64,000 bases of DNA from Ehretia macrophylla (GCA_037974665.1 CM075783.1:16586762-16650761); one strand, 5' to 3'; shown: positions 1-11,579, numbered from the stretch's first letter. Numbers and translations: made by a program. Notes: generated by a model not told the origin, from the letters alone.

Positions 1-830
1 TCCAATCTTGAACTCTAAATTATGCAATATTCCATCATTCATATATGAAGACCTTGCAACCATTCGTTAAAATAACTACAGTTAAGTCCAAAATTCTCGA
101 GCCTTACAATAATACTTGTCATACCATATTATCATAAGCATCATTTAGTTTTTACCAATTAACTGCTCAAACTTCTTCCACATCTAAATCATCAATAATC
201 GATATAAAAAATCGAAACTTTGATACCAAAAACTGAATAGCACATTTACTTCATCCCTCCACGAGTCTATGGATATAATCAGATAAACATTCCCAAAATA
301 AAATTAATCAAAGACAATATCAAACACAAGAACTAATTTAGCTCGCCAAGTGAATAACTTGTTCATAGCCCCCCAAAAAAGTTGATAATTACACCAAAAA
401 TAAAAAAGGTTACCCTCTTTAAATCACATATAAAGATGACAAACAGTGATTAAAAAGATTACAACAATTAGACTCCAAGTCCAACAAGACCATCATGCTG
501 TTAAAACCTCATTAATTATTAAAATTTTTAAAAAAAAATCCTAAAATGAATAAATAAATAAATAACTGAATTTAAACCAAAAGATGCTTATTACAAGAAA
601 ACAACAACGACCCAGAAGTCAAAATAGGCCAAAGAATGCAACTTGTACTCCATGCCAAAACCAATACACACACAGAAATACACACACGCATATGTATATA
701 TACACTTACACATATTATAGAGGAAACATTTGTAACCCATATTTTAATAGAATATAAAATATGATACCCGAAAAAGTAAGAAGAAGATATCAAAAGTGAA
801 TTAAAGAAAAAAGGTAAAATGCATTTCAGT
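1..830. other. AT-rich intergenic sequence, no gene seen
   Basis: No open frame longer than about 73 codons, no domain-like translation and no splice-bounded exon was recognised on either strand. The stretch is AT-rich with short A and T runs. Confidence 0.5.
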
Positions 831-839
831 TACGTAGTA

Positions 840-1200
840 ATAATAATAATAACAATAATAATAAGGAGGAGGCTTACAAGAGAGCCCTGACCGTACGATT
901 GGATTAGGAGTCTGATCGTGGCCGTTGGATCCCGTTGAACAATGATGAGAAAAAAGTTACTGAAAATGCAGAGAGAAAATGATGACGATGATAAAGCAAT
1001 AGTACTTCTCAGCAAAAGGGATACTAAAAAGATAACTCTGCTGAGTGTGTGTCCCTATGTATATATATATATATATAGATGAATATATTATATGCGTGTT
1101 TTCTCGCTCTATATATATGTGTGTATGTATGTGTGGGTAACATATATATAAATATATATGCATATATATAGAGAGAGAAGCGAAAAGTGAAAAGAGAGAG
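840..1200 (-). promoter_or_regulatory. possible promoter and 5' leader of a gene running left out of the window
   Basis: Read on the minus strand, TATATATATA-rich sequence at about 1050-1160 is followed by a more GC-balanced stretch (about 1000-880) ending in CTCTT followed by GTAAGC near 877-870, which would make a good 5' splice donor. This could be a 5' UTR exon of a gene lying left of position 1. No homology was recognised, and the whole block also contains simple GA, GT and TA repeats, so it may just be low-complexity DNA. Confidence 0.2.
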
Positions 1201-1320
1201 GTGTTTTTATTCCTGGGTGTCCTCTGCTTTTTTAGTGTGTGTGTGTGTGTTTTGGCAGAAGAAGAAGTTAAACAGAGCGGCGAAAAGGCGGTGCGAGAGA
1301 GAGAGAGAGGGAGAGAGATT
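1046..1320. repeat. microsatellite cluster (TA, TG, GA)
   Basis: Consecutive short arrays of TA (about 1058-1078 and 1142-1170), TG (about 1231-1250) and GA (about 1297-1318). These create the spurious short reading frames here. No coding evidence. Confidence 0.7.
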
Positions 1321-2079
1321 TTTGTACGATGGTCAAAGACCAGATTTTGAAGATTGTTGTAACGTAATGTGTTTAATGTTGTTTTTATTGTGTTTCTTCT
1401 TTTCTTTTCCTATTACGAGTTTTTCACGTTAAGTAAGATGATATTGTATTTATTTAAAGATTATAAACTTATAACATCGTGTTTTAATGTATAATTTAAG
1501 TTAATTGAGAATTAAATAATATTTATGGTAAATGAATATAAATTTAAACTTAGTTCTTTTAACATAATAAATTATTATTCGGAAAAAAATTTTAATCAAT
1601 TCAAACCAACATTAATTCTTTTATATAAGATGCGATCCACATACACGTAAATCCTACCATTTTTCTCACAAATTAATATTAGTTTGAATTAATTAAAAAA
1701 AAATTCGATTATTCAATCCAATGACGAAGTTAGAAATCTAAAGACAAGTTGTCCACTTATATAATAGTGTGTGTGTGTATGTGTGTGTGGGTATGAGATG
1801 ATTGTATAATTAAGGAGACGGATGCCTAAAAGGTCCTTTTTTATGGGATATTCTTTAATGGCTGCTTCAGGGATATGCTTCTTTCAAGTTCTTAGTCCTT
1901 TGGATTGGTACGTGACGTTTTCAAATTCTCTTTCTTCTTGAAAATGAAATTAGCTTCATTATTGTAAGAGGAGACAACTTCGAGACCATGGTTCTATTTA
2001 GTATAATTATGAATTTTTTTTTTTTAAATTGTAGAATTTTTAATAGTATAACTTTGATTAAAAGTGTTGTTAAATAAAA

Positions 2080-2405
2080 GTCAATCACTGTTTGATCTAT
2101 GTTGGAAATATTGACCTTTTAGAAATTTTGAGAGTAATGTTAAATTTTAAAAAATATAGAATGGTATATTTGAATAAGAAAATTAAAAAATATAGAGAGG
2201 TATATTTGAGAAATAAAAAGGAAAATAACTTCCCGCATTATGTTAAAACTGCATTGAAAAAGTCATTTTTAAAAAGCTCAAATTTAGAACTTATTTTTTA
2301 GTTTTTTTTTTCAGTTTCAGCTTTTACTTAAAATGTCTTTAAAAAATTGGCCAAACAGGTTAGCTTTATATTCTAAACTTACAAAAAGTGTTTTTAAGTA
2401 TTGAA
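2080..2405 (-). mobile_element. hAT-like MITE family copy 1, partial, reverse orientation
   Basis: The reverse complement matches three other copies in the window (about 5585-5985, 9610-10160, 21727-22138). Shared landmarks, in order, are ACTTAAAAACACTTTTTGTAAGTTTAG, a GTTTGGCC block, AAGTAAAAGCTGAA, AAAAATAAG, and a T-rich segment after ACATAATGCG. No coding capacity. The distal end is not clearly preserved. The family is inferred from the copies rather than from a database. Confidence 0.6.
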
Positions 2406-3900
2406 AAGCGAGTCAATTGCTGCGCCTCAACGTATTTCGAGAAGAACCAGTAACTGCTATTCACTCACTCCATTTGGAGCTCAATTAATGCATTAAATTT
2501 ACTATTCAACCATACTTGTAATGGTTCCCAAGGATCCAATATGACCACTTAGGTTGCAAGGAAAGAAAGAAGAGCGATAAGGTTAAGTTCAAATTTGATT
2601 GACTTGAGAGCGGATTGATGACCATCACGTGCATCTTTTAGTTCTCTTTTGCTTGCAAGCTCTCAACATATGTAAACTCTTTCGACTTTTCATGGTTTGC
2701 TGTGATCTAATTAATAAATCCAGCCCTCGACCTTGAGGTAGCCCAAGTCATGACATATTATAAACATCAATAACTTGTATCGGCCGAATCTATATTTGTA
2801 TATTTGCATCTTTAGTGATCTTGGGGTGATGACCTAAAGTTTGATCTCACATATTGAGTACAAGGGAGTTTGTTATGAGATTTTAGTTGTGGCCAAGAAG
2901 CAGGTAATGTATCAAAGTAGTTGACAACTAACGCAAATATGATCAATTATTTTTATATGTTGAGACAATATTATGAATTAATAATGAAGTTCATATAGTT
3001 AATAAGCCTTGAATTGATTTTGATTTTGTTGGGAGGGGGGATGATGGCAAAATCTTCGATAATCTCAAAGAAGTGTTTCACAAAGTGTAAATTTTTTTCT
3101 TATTTGTAGTACATGTCGATGTTAAGAGACTATTGATTGTATATTTTTTTGATAACCTTGGGAGGAGATCGACATGTTTGAGGATTCAAATATTCTAATG
3201 AAAGAAAAAAACTTTTAATTATTGAGATAAAATTGGTACCGAAACTTTTCTTTTTTCCCCCCTTTCCTTAGGTTTTTGCTTCCGAAGAAGAGAATGGCAT
3301 GAAAATAGTATTGTAGCCATTCCTTGAATTCAAAAATAGATACAAAGTTGTCGAATGGCCAATAGAAAGAAGTCATTAGTATCTAATAACATAACTCTCA
3401 TCAGAAGTAAAATGGTTGTCTCTAATGAGCGTTATCTAATTACTGGACTCGATTGTAACTATTTTTTACATTCATGGTAGAAGAAAAAAAAAAACACTTA
3501 TTTGAAACTATATTTATAAATTGAATTTAATGGCAAATTGTCATGAAAAAATAGCTACTCTAATTAATGCATTTGTATAAAGAATATTCGATATCCAAAC
3601 AAATGTTCCCAAAAAAAGATATATCGCGTAGCTACAAGTTGTATATACTTCACATCAATAAATAAATTGATGTGGGAATTTATAAATAAAAAAAAAAAAA
3701 AAGATGTGGGAAATAAAATTTAGATCTACTCTTTGACAAATTGTCACTCGACATTAGTGAGTGCAAATTGAAAAGTGCTAAAGATACATATTTGTCATGC
3801 ACACGTGTAGCAATTGTAAGTTGTCCTTTGTGAAATGAAGTGGGGACCTTGAAAATTAGAATAACTTGCTCGCATTGACCATGTCATAGTCTTTATAAGA
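2406..3900. other. intergenic sequence, no gene seen
   Basis: No recognisable exon, RNA gene or element boundary. It contains only short A/T homopolymers and scattered short frames. Confidence 0.4.
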
Positions 3901-3924
3901 AATATGCACAAATTCTGTCACTAG

Positions 3925-4010
3925 TACATTAGTCTAATGATGTATAACTTGTTATATTTGTAAGAAGTTACGAGTTCGAGTCTCGTTAGTTGTGTTGTAT
4001 AGTCTTAAAC
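3925..4010 (+). mobile_element. possible tRNA-derived SINE fragment
   Basis: TTAGTCTAATGATGTA resembles a pol III A box. About 35 bases later GAGTTCGAGTCTC is a good B-box match (consensus GGTTCGANTCC). Spacing fits a tRNA-derived SINE head. No clear tail or target duplication was identified, so the call is tentative. Confidence 0.35.
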
Positions 4011-4439
4011 TTCTCCTGAATAAAAAAAAGAAAACACACACACACAAATTTTATTGCAAATTTTGGTTCACTTACGTTGTTGGATCTTAGTTTGCTCGGT
4101 CTCAAAAGACAAATAATTCAAACAACAATCCTCAACAAGATTATATAGACTTAATTATTCTTCTAAACCAATAAATTATGAGATGGCGTTGAACTTTTTT
4201 GAAGTCACTCTAATACTTAAGTCAATACTTAAGTCAGTCGACAAAAAGATCTAAGCTAGAGGATGACACTAACACATGTTATATACGCAACCAATGAAAA
4301 ATCTTAGTTTAATCAATCATCATGAGGAGTGTCCTTTGTAGCACATGGCTAGAAATGTCTAAGAGGCTTTTGTTAATTGATCACTAGGCCATAGTGCGGT
4401 CAGCATTTTTAACTTTGTGACAAGCAATCCTTTTTATTT

Positions 4440-4972
4440 AGCTAGGGATATTTTTCCCTTATAGAGGCTCCATTTGGTTGCTATAAAATATTTTTTTTTT
4501 GTAATTTTTTGATATTTTGGTAATACTAAAAAATTAAATAATTAAAAAATATTTTTAGATCATCAAAAAAAAATTTAATTCAAAAAAATAAAAAAATATT
4601 TTTTTGAGAGAATAAAATATTTTTCAAGAAAACTCTACCCAAACCCACTCACGCACCCAACCCACTCCCCTCCCCTCCCCTCCCCTCCCGTCCCCCCCCC
4701 CCTTCCCCCTCCCGTCCCGTCACGTGAAATTTGTGTGTGTGTGTTTATATATATATGTGTGTGTGTGCGCGCGCATGTGTGTCTTCATTTAAATTTGTGT
4801 GTTTTTTCTTTTATTTTATAAAATTTTTAGTCAAAAAATATTTTTAACTACTATATTTAAATATAAAAAAATATTTTTCAGTATAATAATTAAATATCAT
4901 AAAATATTATATTTTTTAATAAAATATTTTTTTTAACAAATTATTTTATGAAAAACAAACGGATCCCTAATT
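4440..4972. mobile_element. AT-rich MITE with internal C-rich minisatellite
   Basis: The ends form an imperfect inverted repeat. The left end reads GAGGCTCCATTTGGTTG, and the right end reverse-complemented reads TAGGGATCCGTTTGTTTT. Between them both arms are dominated by AAAATATTTTT-type sequence and the centre holds a CCCCT/CCCGT array (4655-4722) followed by a GT array. There is no open frame. The TIR style resembles hAT or Harbinger MITEs, but the superfamily cannot be settled without a clean target duplication. Confidence 0.45.
4655..4722. repeat. C-rich minisatellite (CTCCC/CCCGT)
   Basis: A near-uninterrupted pyrimidine run of CCCCT units, then a run of at least ten C, then CCCGTCCCGTC. 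The minus strand is therefore a series of G runs with G-quadruplex potential. The following 4733-4790 region is a TG/TA array. Confidence 0.8.
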
Positions 4973-5584
4973 GTTGTTAATTTGTCCTTCAAATGCTAAG
5001 GAGGTCTAAATATTCTTTTTGAAAGGGGGTCTAGAAATTTAAATGCTATTTGTAAAAATGAAAAATTTATTGCTTCGGATAGTGATAGTGCAATCGGATC
5101 CATGAATTGAAGTCTGGCAAATTGTACTTTTTCAATCATGAAAGTAATTGTCCACGGTCAAGAATTAGCATTAATTGGTTTCCTTGACCCAATTATGGAA
5201 GAACAGAAACGAGAACTTTTGTAGGCTTTTAGCCTTTAAATGCAGTTGGACGTAAAAAAATTATTAAACTATTAAAAGCTATCTGTATTCTGTAAAGTAT
5301 AAAACAGAAGCAACTTTTACTATCCTCAGTGACTAGATACATAATGATAAATGTTATTTTTAATATCTATATTCTATAAAGTGTAAAACAATATTTGGTA
5401 GTTGAGACCAATTTTCTTGTGATTCATTAGATGGTTACGAAGAGAGTATTTAACATTCACACACTATGACTTAGTGGAGGAATGTTACATTAATAGGAAT
5501 AAAAAGGGAATTTTTTATAAGGTATATTTATCGAGAAAAAGTATTTGTACTGATTGAATTATTAATATTAATTTGATTCAACCT

Positions 5585-5985
5585 CTTAGGTTTTATTTGA
5601 CCTAACTTTTAAATAGTTAAAAGCGCTTCCTGTAAATTTAGAAATTAAATTAATTTGTTTGACCTATTTTTACAAGTACTTTTAAGTAAAAACTAGAGCT
5701 GAAAAAAATTAAGAATTGAGAAACTCCAAATTGATATTTTTCAAAAAAGAGTTTTGCAAAACTGTTTTATATAATGCGGAAAACTGTTTTTTTTTTTCTC
5801 AAAAATACTTTTTTATATTTTTAAAGTCCGATATTATCCTCAAAATTTTTAAAAACTTAACATTATCTAATACAAACCAAACAATCAACGACTTTTGTTT
5901 AACAGTACTTCTTACAAAAGCTCTACTCTAAAAATTCTATTACTCAAGAGTTAAAATTTTATAATTATGTCAAACAGAACCTTAG
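5585..5985 (+). mobile_element. hAT-like MITE family copy 2, best preserved ends
   Basis: The left end TTAGGTTTTATTTGAC and the right end, reverse-complemented TAAGGTTCTGTTTGAC, form terminal inverted repeats matching at about 13 of 16 positions. The interior carries the family landmarks (AGCGCTTCCTGTAAATTTAG, AAGTAAAAACTAGAGCTG, TTTGCAAAACTG, TATAATGCGG). No protein is encoded, and the 71-codon frame inside is noise. Roughly 400 bp, typical for a non-autonomous hAT-type MITE. Confidence 0.65.
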
Positions 5986-6419
5986 TTACCATGAGATGAC
6001 TACTATAATAGAGAGAACTTCTCCGGCTAATTGAAAATGATAAAAGGAGTGTTGCATCTCCTATAATAGTAATTTAGTTTCATCACCGACTTTTAGTTCA
6101 ATAATTTTAGATGGTGATCCGCGTCACTTCTAATATAAATTTTGTAAATCCAGTAAAGTATTTTTAAATATTTGTAAAATAAAAAATCTCTAATCAAACA
6201 CGCTAACATTCGATTTTTTAATATATAAGTGAACTCCACATCTATTTATGTCATGATCTAATGATCATTGAATTCCCCTTTGTTGTAATAACTTCTTGAC
6301 ACATAAACACAAGAGAGAGAAAGAGAGAGATCCATACAGAAAGAGACAAGATTATCGGTCAACTCGTCATAATCACGACCCAGTTTGTATTGCTGTTTAA
6401 TACTCATAAGACTGCCAAA

Positions 6420-6495
6420 CCACGCCCACCCACCCACCCACCTACCCCGCCCCCCCCCCCACCCCCCCCCCCCACCCCCGACCCACCCACGCACC
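6420..6495. repeat. C-rich tract (CCCA/CCCACC)
   Basis: Runs of CCCACC pass into two long C homopolymer-like stretches. The complementary strand encodes only an artefactual glycine-rich frame. The G-rich minus strand could fold into a G-quadruplex. Confidence 0.8.
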
Positions 6496-6745
6496 CTCAT
6501 TTGCTCCAAGATGATGTGTATGTAGACATGTAGGATTTATTTACCAACGTCCCAACGTAGAAATATTACTGTCGTGCATGAAATAGATAACAATTCAATG
6601 ATCACAAGGTTTTAATTTTGCTTTATGTCTTTGTTAGAGACAAGGTTCTGGAGGAAGATATAATAAGATTAAAGTTTTAAATTTTTGCTCTCCCACATTC
6701 TATTTTCACGGTTTAAGTTGCATAACTCTGTCTCACATATTAATT

Positions 6746-7118
6746 AAATGTGAAAATATCACGTATACAAAAAAAATTATAGCTAATGAAAAAGTATTTT
6801 AGAGTATAATGTCACTTTTTCAAAAAACCACACATATTTGAAGGCTGATATTATCATACGAAGTAATCTAAGTATGTGAAAATGTCACGTATACAAAAAA
6901 AATTGTAACTAAATAAAAAATGTTATATAAGAGAATGATATCACTTTCCCAAGAAACCACACACCCTTAAAAGCTGATAATCGTTGATTATCAATCGATA
7001 TATTTAAGTATGTGAAAATAACACGTATACAAAAAAGTTTTACTGTATCTAATTGAGAAAGTTTACTACAGAGGATGACATCACTTTTTAAAAAGCCACA
7101 CACACTTGAAAGTCTAAG
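6746..7118. repeat. three-unit diverged tandem repeat, about 125-136 bp per unit
   Basis: Units begin with TATGTGAAAATGTCACGTATAC-like sequence at about 6746, 6871 and 7007. Each continues through an A run, a TCACTTTTTCAAAAAACCACACA-like block and an AAGGCTGATA or related block. Units differ by small indels and many substitutions, so the array is old. No coding or RNA function was recognised. Confidence 0.75.
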
Positions 7119-7159
7119 TTTGAGAAGATCTTTGCAGATCAAGAAGATAATCATCGATT

Positions 7160-8160
7160 AAATATAATGACATAAAATAATTATCGACTTTTACCTTACT
7201 AGACTATAAAGCAACAGTTGACCATGAAAAAAATCATTGTTCCACAACTATAAGATTCTTAAGGTACTTTTATCGTTCAACAACTATAATCATTGTTCTT
7301 TTCTTTGAATATGAATAATTTCTTCGACAACCCACGAATCATAGTACAAGACCAATATACTACAGCACTGATAGATTAAAAGAAAAAATCAAAAGAATGT
7401 TCAATTGGGTCATCATAGATGAACAACAAGAAATTAGAAAAAAAAAAAAAAAAAAAAGTACATGTTATTTTAACTTTTTTTTTTTTTTTGTTCATTGATC
7501 ATCATTTCTCAATCACAAATGCGAATAATATTTGTGCTTGCCAGTTATCCCATTCCATTACCTTTGTTGGGATTTTTACCAATCATTTTATATTATTATA
7601 ATAAAAGATTAGAATCACATCCAAGATTCGAATCAATGTCTTTTGAAAAAAAAAAAAAGGTTAGAGATAAACAAAGAAATAATTATTAGCCCATCGATAT
7701 CTACACCCCTTTGCAACAAGGTCCAAAATCTTCTACTCCATTCAACAAAAGAAGACTTTACTGTCAATTCAATTGAAAATGTGAAAAAAAAAAAACCCTT
7801 ATAGGTCAAAGATTGCAACTTGTGACTGTGAAGCCATTGTGGCAAACACCAAACATACAGCCAGACCACGAATAAATTTACACTTTGTCACGTGTAGTGT
7901 TTGTGTCCCTAATGTGTTCTATTATTTATCACTTTGTTCATATTTATCGAAAAATAAATCATTATGCAGACCGACTTGTTAACATAGGACTTTATCTTTC
8001 ACTTGGCACGCACATTCTGGAGATTTTGTCGCAACATTTTCAAATGTTATTAGAGAAAGATAGAAGGGGAAAACTTTCTCTAGAATGCTTGTTTTGTAAT
8101 TGGTTTAGCCTCCTTCAAATAAAAAAAAAAGTATTGTCTAACTGTTTAAATATTTAGATG
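7160..8160. other. intergenic sequence, no gene seen
   Basis: Short frames up to 90 codons occur but have no domain signature or codon pattern. Poly-A/T runs at about 7438-7457 and 7646-7660 look like remnants of retroposed tails. Confidence 0.4.
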
Positions 8161-8164
8161 ATAT

Positions 8165-8360
8165 AATAACTTAATATGATATCAGAGTTCAAATTGTGTG
8201 TTCAAATTTTGCCGTTATTTATTTAAAAATATTAAAATTGTCTACTTGCAACGCTAGAAAATAATTTCTATCTGAAAGGAAAGAGCGTGTTGAAAATAAT
8301 AAATAATATAACAAATTTATCTATAATAATTTAAACTTTTAAATGAGGTAATATCTTAAT
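8165..8360 (-). mobile_element. LTR-retrotransposon (TRIM-like) fragment
   Basis: The block AATAATAAATAATATAA...TTTAAACTTTTAAATGAGG is shared with 35,583-35,640, and TTAATATGATATCAGAGTTC resembles the TGGTATCAGAGC primer-binding site used by plant LTR elements. It is a small decayed relic with no coding part. Orientation is uncertain. Confidence 0.4.
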
Positions 8361-8399
8361 ATTATCACAAGACGTATACAAATTACCCATAGAATATCT

Positions 8400-9600
8400 A
8401 ATCTACAAAAATTAAAGATAGGGCAATTCTTAGTCGGCAAGCATAACAAGTCATATTCACCGCCCAGAGAAGTTGTATCATTTCTAAAAACAAGGATTAT
8501 CTGTTAATTCTATCATTTTAGGTCATGGAGTACCTAGTGACGCGTTGACATTACACTCCAACTTCATAATTTTCTTGTTTCTGAATGAGTCTCTTTTATC
8601 TTTTCAACAATTAGATATATCAGTATAAATATGTTTCAGACACATTTAATATGCTGTTTGAAACGCTATAAAAATGAATTTATAATCGCATAACTTTAAA
8701 ATAATTCTGTAAATCTACCTTATAATTACATAAATTATAATCTTATTATTGTGATCATAATATTGCAGACAAACACATCCTTTGCACTCACCATTGACCA
8801 ATTTTTTTCCCCCTCAAATGCCTAGCAAAACCCAATCTAAAATGAACACAAAATCTTTTTTAATTAGGGTAGAGGACAGGAAGATACAGAGCTTCCCTAG
8901 CTGTCTCAAAACCCATATGGTGAGATTCCATTTCTCTCAACATTATTCACTTAATCAATTTAGTTGATTCCGACAGCCACATCAATGTCGCATTTCGAGG
9001 ACACATTTTTAATTGTTTATTTATTTATTTTATTCATCAAAAAGGTTTTATTGTATTGCAAAGATGTGGTCCAACAATCTTGATTTTCATTCATGCACAC
9101 GACACAACACGAAATGTTTGATTTGTTTGAGGTATTGAAAATGGGAAAACTATAGCAATGGGGTATTTCGAAGAAGTGGCCCATTGATCAACTCAATGAC
9201 GGACTTATGTGGATAAAATAGTGTGTTTGTGCATATTCTTATTTTGAAATGAATTTTTTTTTTAAATTATTATATTGAATATTATCGTTGTATGAATATA
9301 TATTCTAATTTCTCTCATTACCTAAGTATACACTCTGAATTTGAGTGTTTGAATATGCTATTGGATCAACTTGATAGGACATGTGAGGATGGTATCTTCA
9401 ATAAAGTCTACATGGGGCTTTCATTGCCTTCATTGTGATGCTTTGCTATATAAAGTCTATTCATACATAACCATGCCAAAGTTATTGTAGTATTGAGGGG
9501 AAACAAATAGTTAGTTATGGAGTATTTTTGTATTGGTTGTTCAGTTGATTGGGTTGCAAAAGTAATTGTTAATGACGATCTTTGTTTTGATTGGTTTTGG
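8400..9600. other. intergenic sequence, no gene seen
   Basis: No exon, RNA gene or element end was recognised on either strand. Confidence 0.4.
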
Positions 9601-9609
9601 AATATCCCC

Positions 9610-10160
9610 ACTCTTTTATAGGATTTTGGAATCTATTTGGTTTAATTTTTAAACACTTAAAGGCTTCTTATGGGTTTAGAAGTTGAGAGTAACATGTTTT
9701 AACTATTTTTTAAAGAACTTTTAGGTAAAAGCTGAATCTAAAAACTAAAAAATAAGAAGTATCAAATTAGAACTTTTCTAAAAAGATTTTTGTGAAACTC
9801 TTTTTTACATAATATAGAGAGTTGTTTTTCTTTTTCTTTCTCTTTCTCAAACATATCTCTCTATATATTTTTTTGATTCAAATGGAGACCTAAGGTCATA
9901 CATATATATAAATGAAGCTACGAGATTTGAGCTCACAACTTTTCGCAAATACTGCGAGTGTCATGTCACTAGATCGAAGGTCTTTGGCACCACTCCATAT
10001 TTTTGAAAGCCCAATATTGTCATTAAAATTGTTAAAAGCCCAACATTGGCCAACATATGCCAAACCGATTTTTATTTAACAACACTTTTAATCAAAACTC
10101 TACTACTAAAAACTGTAAAGCTCAAAAACTAAAATTTAACGCTAGGCCAAACAAACCTCT
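9610..10160 (+). mobile_element. hAT-like MITE family copy 3, carrying a nested SINE
   Basis: It aligns end to end with the copies at 5585 and 21727. The left end is GGAATCTATTTGGTTTAA and the right end reverse-complemented is AGAGGTTTGTTTGGCCTA. Compared with the other copies it contains about 130 extra bases (about 9875-10000) with the features of a tRNA-derived SINE. That makes the copy about 550 bp instead of about 400. Confidence 0.65.
9875..10005 (-). mobile_element. tRNA-derived SINE nested in MITE copy 3
   Basis: On the minus strand GATCTAGTGACATGACAC resembles an A box, and 30-40 bases later GTGAGCTCAAATCTCG resembles a B box. The insert is bounded by similar short sequences (ATATTTTTTTGA at left, CATATTTTTGA at right) that fit a target duplication, and the segment is absent from the other MITE copies. 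Good support as an insertion. Family name unknown. Confidence 0.55.
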
Positions 10161-10240
10161 AGGTGATTGGCATTACATAATTCTTGTATCTCCAATTGAT
10201 TAGTTTGATATTAAACATTACCAAATTGTCTTCCATAAGC

Positions 10241-10538
10241 ATACATAAACTATTATTGCAAAAAATTGAGGGAACATCTAAAAAATGTTATCTTTAATGT
10301 GCACGCTATTAGAGCTATAGCAAAGAGGAATCACAGTATGGAACTAGAACATTTTATTTGTGAGCTAAAAAGTTTTGAAAACCAAAATTATACATAAACT
10401 ATTATTGCAAAAAATTGAGGGAACATTTAAAAAATGTTATCTATAATGTGTACGCTATTAGAGCTATACCAAAGAGGACTCACAGTATGGAACTAGAACA
10501 TTTTATCTGTGAGCTAAAAAGTTTTGAAAACCAAAATT
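10241..10538. repeat. two-unit tandem duplication, 149-bp period
   Basis: Units 10,241-10,389 and 10,390-10,538 both run from ATACATAAACTATTATTGCA to GTTTTGAAAACCAAAATT and differ at only about eight positions, so the duplication is recent. No frame or RNA fold was recognised in it. Confidence 0.9.
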
Positions 10539-10856
10539 GGTGAAGTCGTGGAAATTAAGTAGGAGAAAAATAGGTTTGTAGTCTAAAAATATACGTTTAT
10601 TTTAAAGCATTTTTCGGAATTATTGGAAGCTATAGTTCAATAATTTAAAGAGCATACTTGTCTTTAAAAAAACTGAAAGTTTTAGGGCCCATAACTTAAA
10701 GAATAAATCTGAGCTGAAGAAGCAGTCCAATGACAGAGCATACTTGGAGGCTTTTGGCAATTTAGGAGACTTTGGGAATTGTAACTCTAATATGTTCTTT
10801 ATCCTTAATATTTCTACATCATGATATAAGACCAGAAGAAGGCTTGTATTTGACTA

Positions 10857-10921
10857 ACAGTCATTCAGCCGTTAAATGGAAAAAGGGTCCCACAAATATT
10901 TGTGAGATGGAATGGGCCGAT
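10857..10921 (+). repeat. left flank duplication of plastid insertion
   Basis: About 65 bases from ACAGTCATTCAGCCGTTAAA to GAATGGGCCGA recur in direct orientation at 11,359-11,424 on the other side of the ycf2-derived DNA. They look like a target duplication made by repair of a widely staggered break. Confidence 0.75.
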
Positions 10922-11108
10922 GAATTGAATATGGACAGTTTCAATAAGATTTAATTCTTGAACAAAAATCTATTTTTAGGTTTATTTCATCTATTCTATG
11001 ACCGGAACAAGGGAGGGTACACCTTACACCACGATTCTAAATTAGAAGAGAGATTTCAAAAAATGGCAGATCTACTCACTTTATCAATAATTGAGCCAGA
11101 TCTGGTGA
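10917..11108 (+). pseudogene. ycf2: chloroplast ycf2 fragment A (nuclear plastid DNA)
   Basis: Translated on the plus strand it reads [20 protein letters not shown] then [13 protein letters not shown], which is the [14 protein letters not shown]...RFQEMADLFTLSITEPDLV region of plastid Ycf2. The upstream part matches DMDSSNKISFLNKNPFF. An in-frame stop between NMDSFNKI and FLNKN, and substitutions, show it is not functional here. It is part of a rearranged insertion with the next entry. Confidence 0.85.
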
Positions 11109-11358
11109 AATAGGATGAATTGAGATAGTATTTTGGAAATACATAATTATCTTGAATATATTAACCATTTCTTTATGTTTCGATCGCCTAGAAGGGATAA
11201 AAGAAAGATCATGTTATTTCTTCAACAATTTCTGATCTCTAGTGGACCTCTCAGTAGGATTCGAACTTAAATGAAGTTCTGACCATCTATCAGAGAAAAG
11301 GGAACAAACGAATCTTGTAGGATTCCGAAGAAATTCTTCAATTTCTTCCGGAAGATCA
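11104..11358 (-). pseudogene. ycf2: chloroplast ycf2 fragment B, inverted relative to fragment A
   Basis: The minus strand encodes [35 protein letters not shown] and [10 protein letters not shown], colinear with Ycf2 [15 protein letters not shown]...[23 protein letters not shown]...[15 protein letters not shown]. In the plastome this segment lies just upstream of fragment A on the same strand. Here it follows A and is inverted. It carries an in-frame stop where Ycf2 has KKQQDLSF. Confidence 0.85.
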
Positions 11359-11424
11359 ACAGTCATTTAGCCGTTGAATGAAAAAGGAGGTCCCACAAAT
11401 ATTTGTGAGATGGAATGGGCCGAA
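11359..11424 (+). repeat. right flank duplication of plastid insertion
   Basis: Second copy of the about 65-bp direct repeat that brackets the ycf2 insertion (see 10,857). The two copies differ by a handful of substitutions and small indels. Confidence 0.75.
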
Positions 11425-11579
11425 GGCCAGATGCAAGTCTGACCCATAAAATCAAGGTGTTTTCTTTAGAACAAACCCAAAATCTGTTGAAACCCAACCA
11501 CTTGTAGTGGGAGATTGGAAGTCCATATTGAGTTTCAAGTCTGTCACGGCCCATGACACCAAACATGAAGAGCAAAACG

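Noticed and set aside
6258-6509. Glycine/tryptophan-rich frame on the minus strand
   Set aside because: Produced by the C-run tract at 6,420-6,495.
10772-10954. Frame on the plus strand at the plastid insertion
   Set aside because: It runs from unique DNA through the flank duplication into ycf2 sequence and stops. It is a chance fusion and not a gene.
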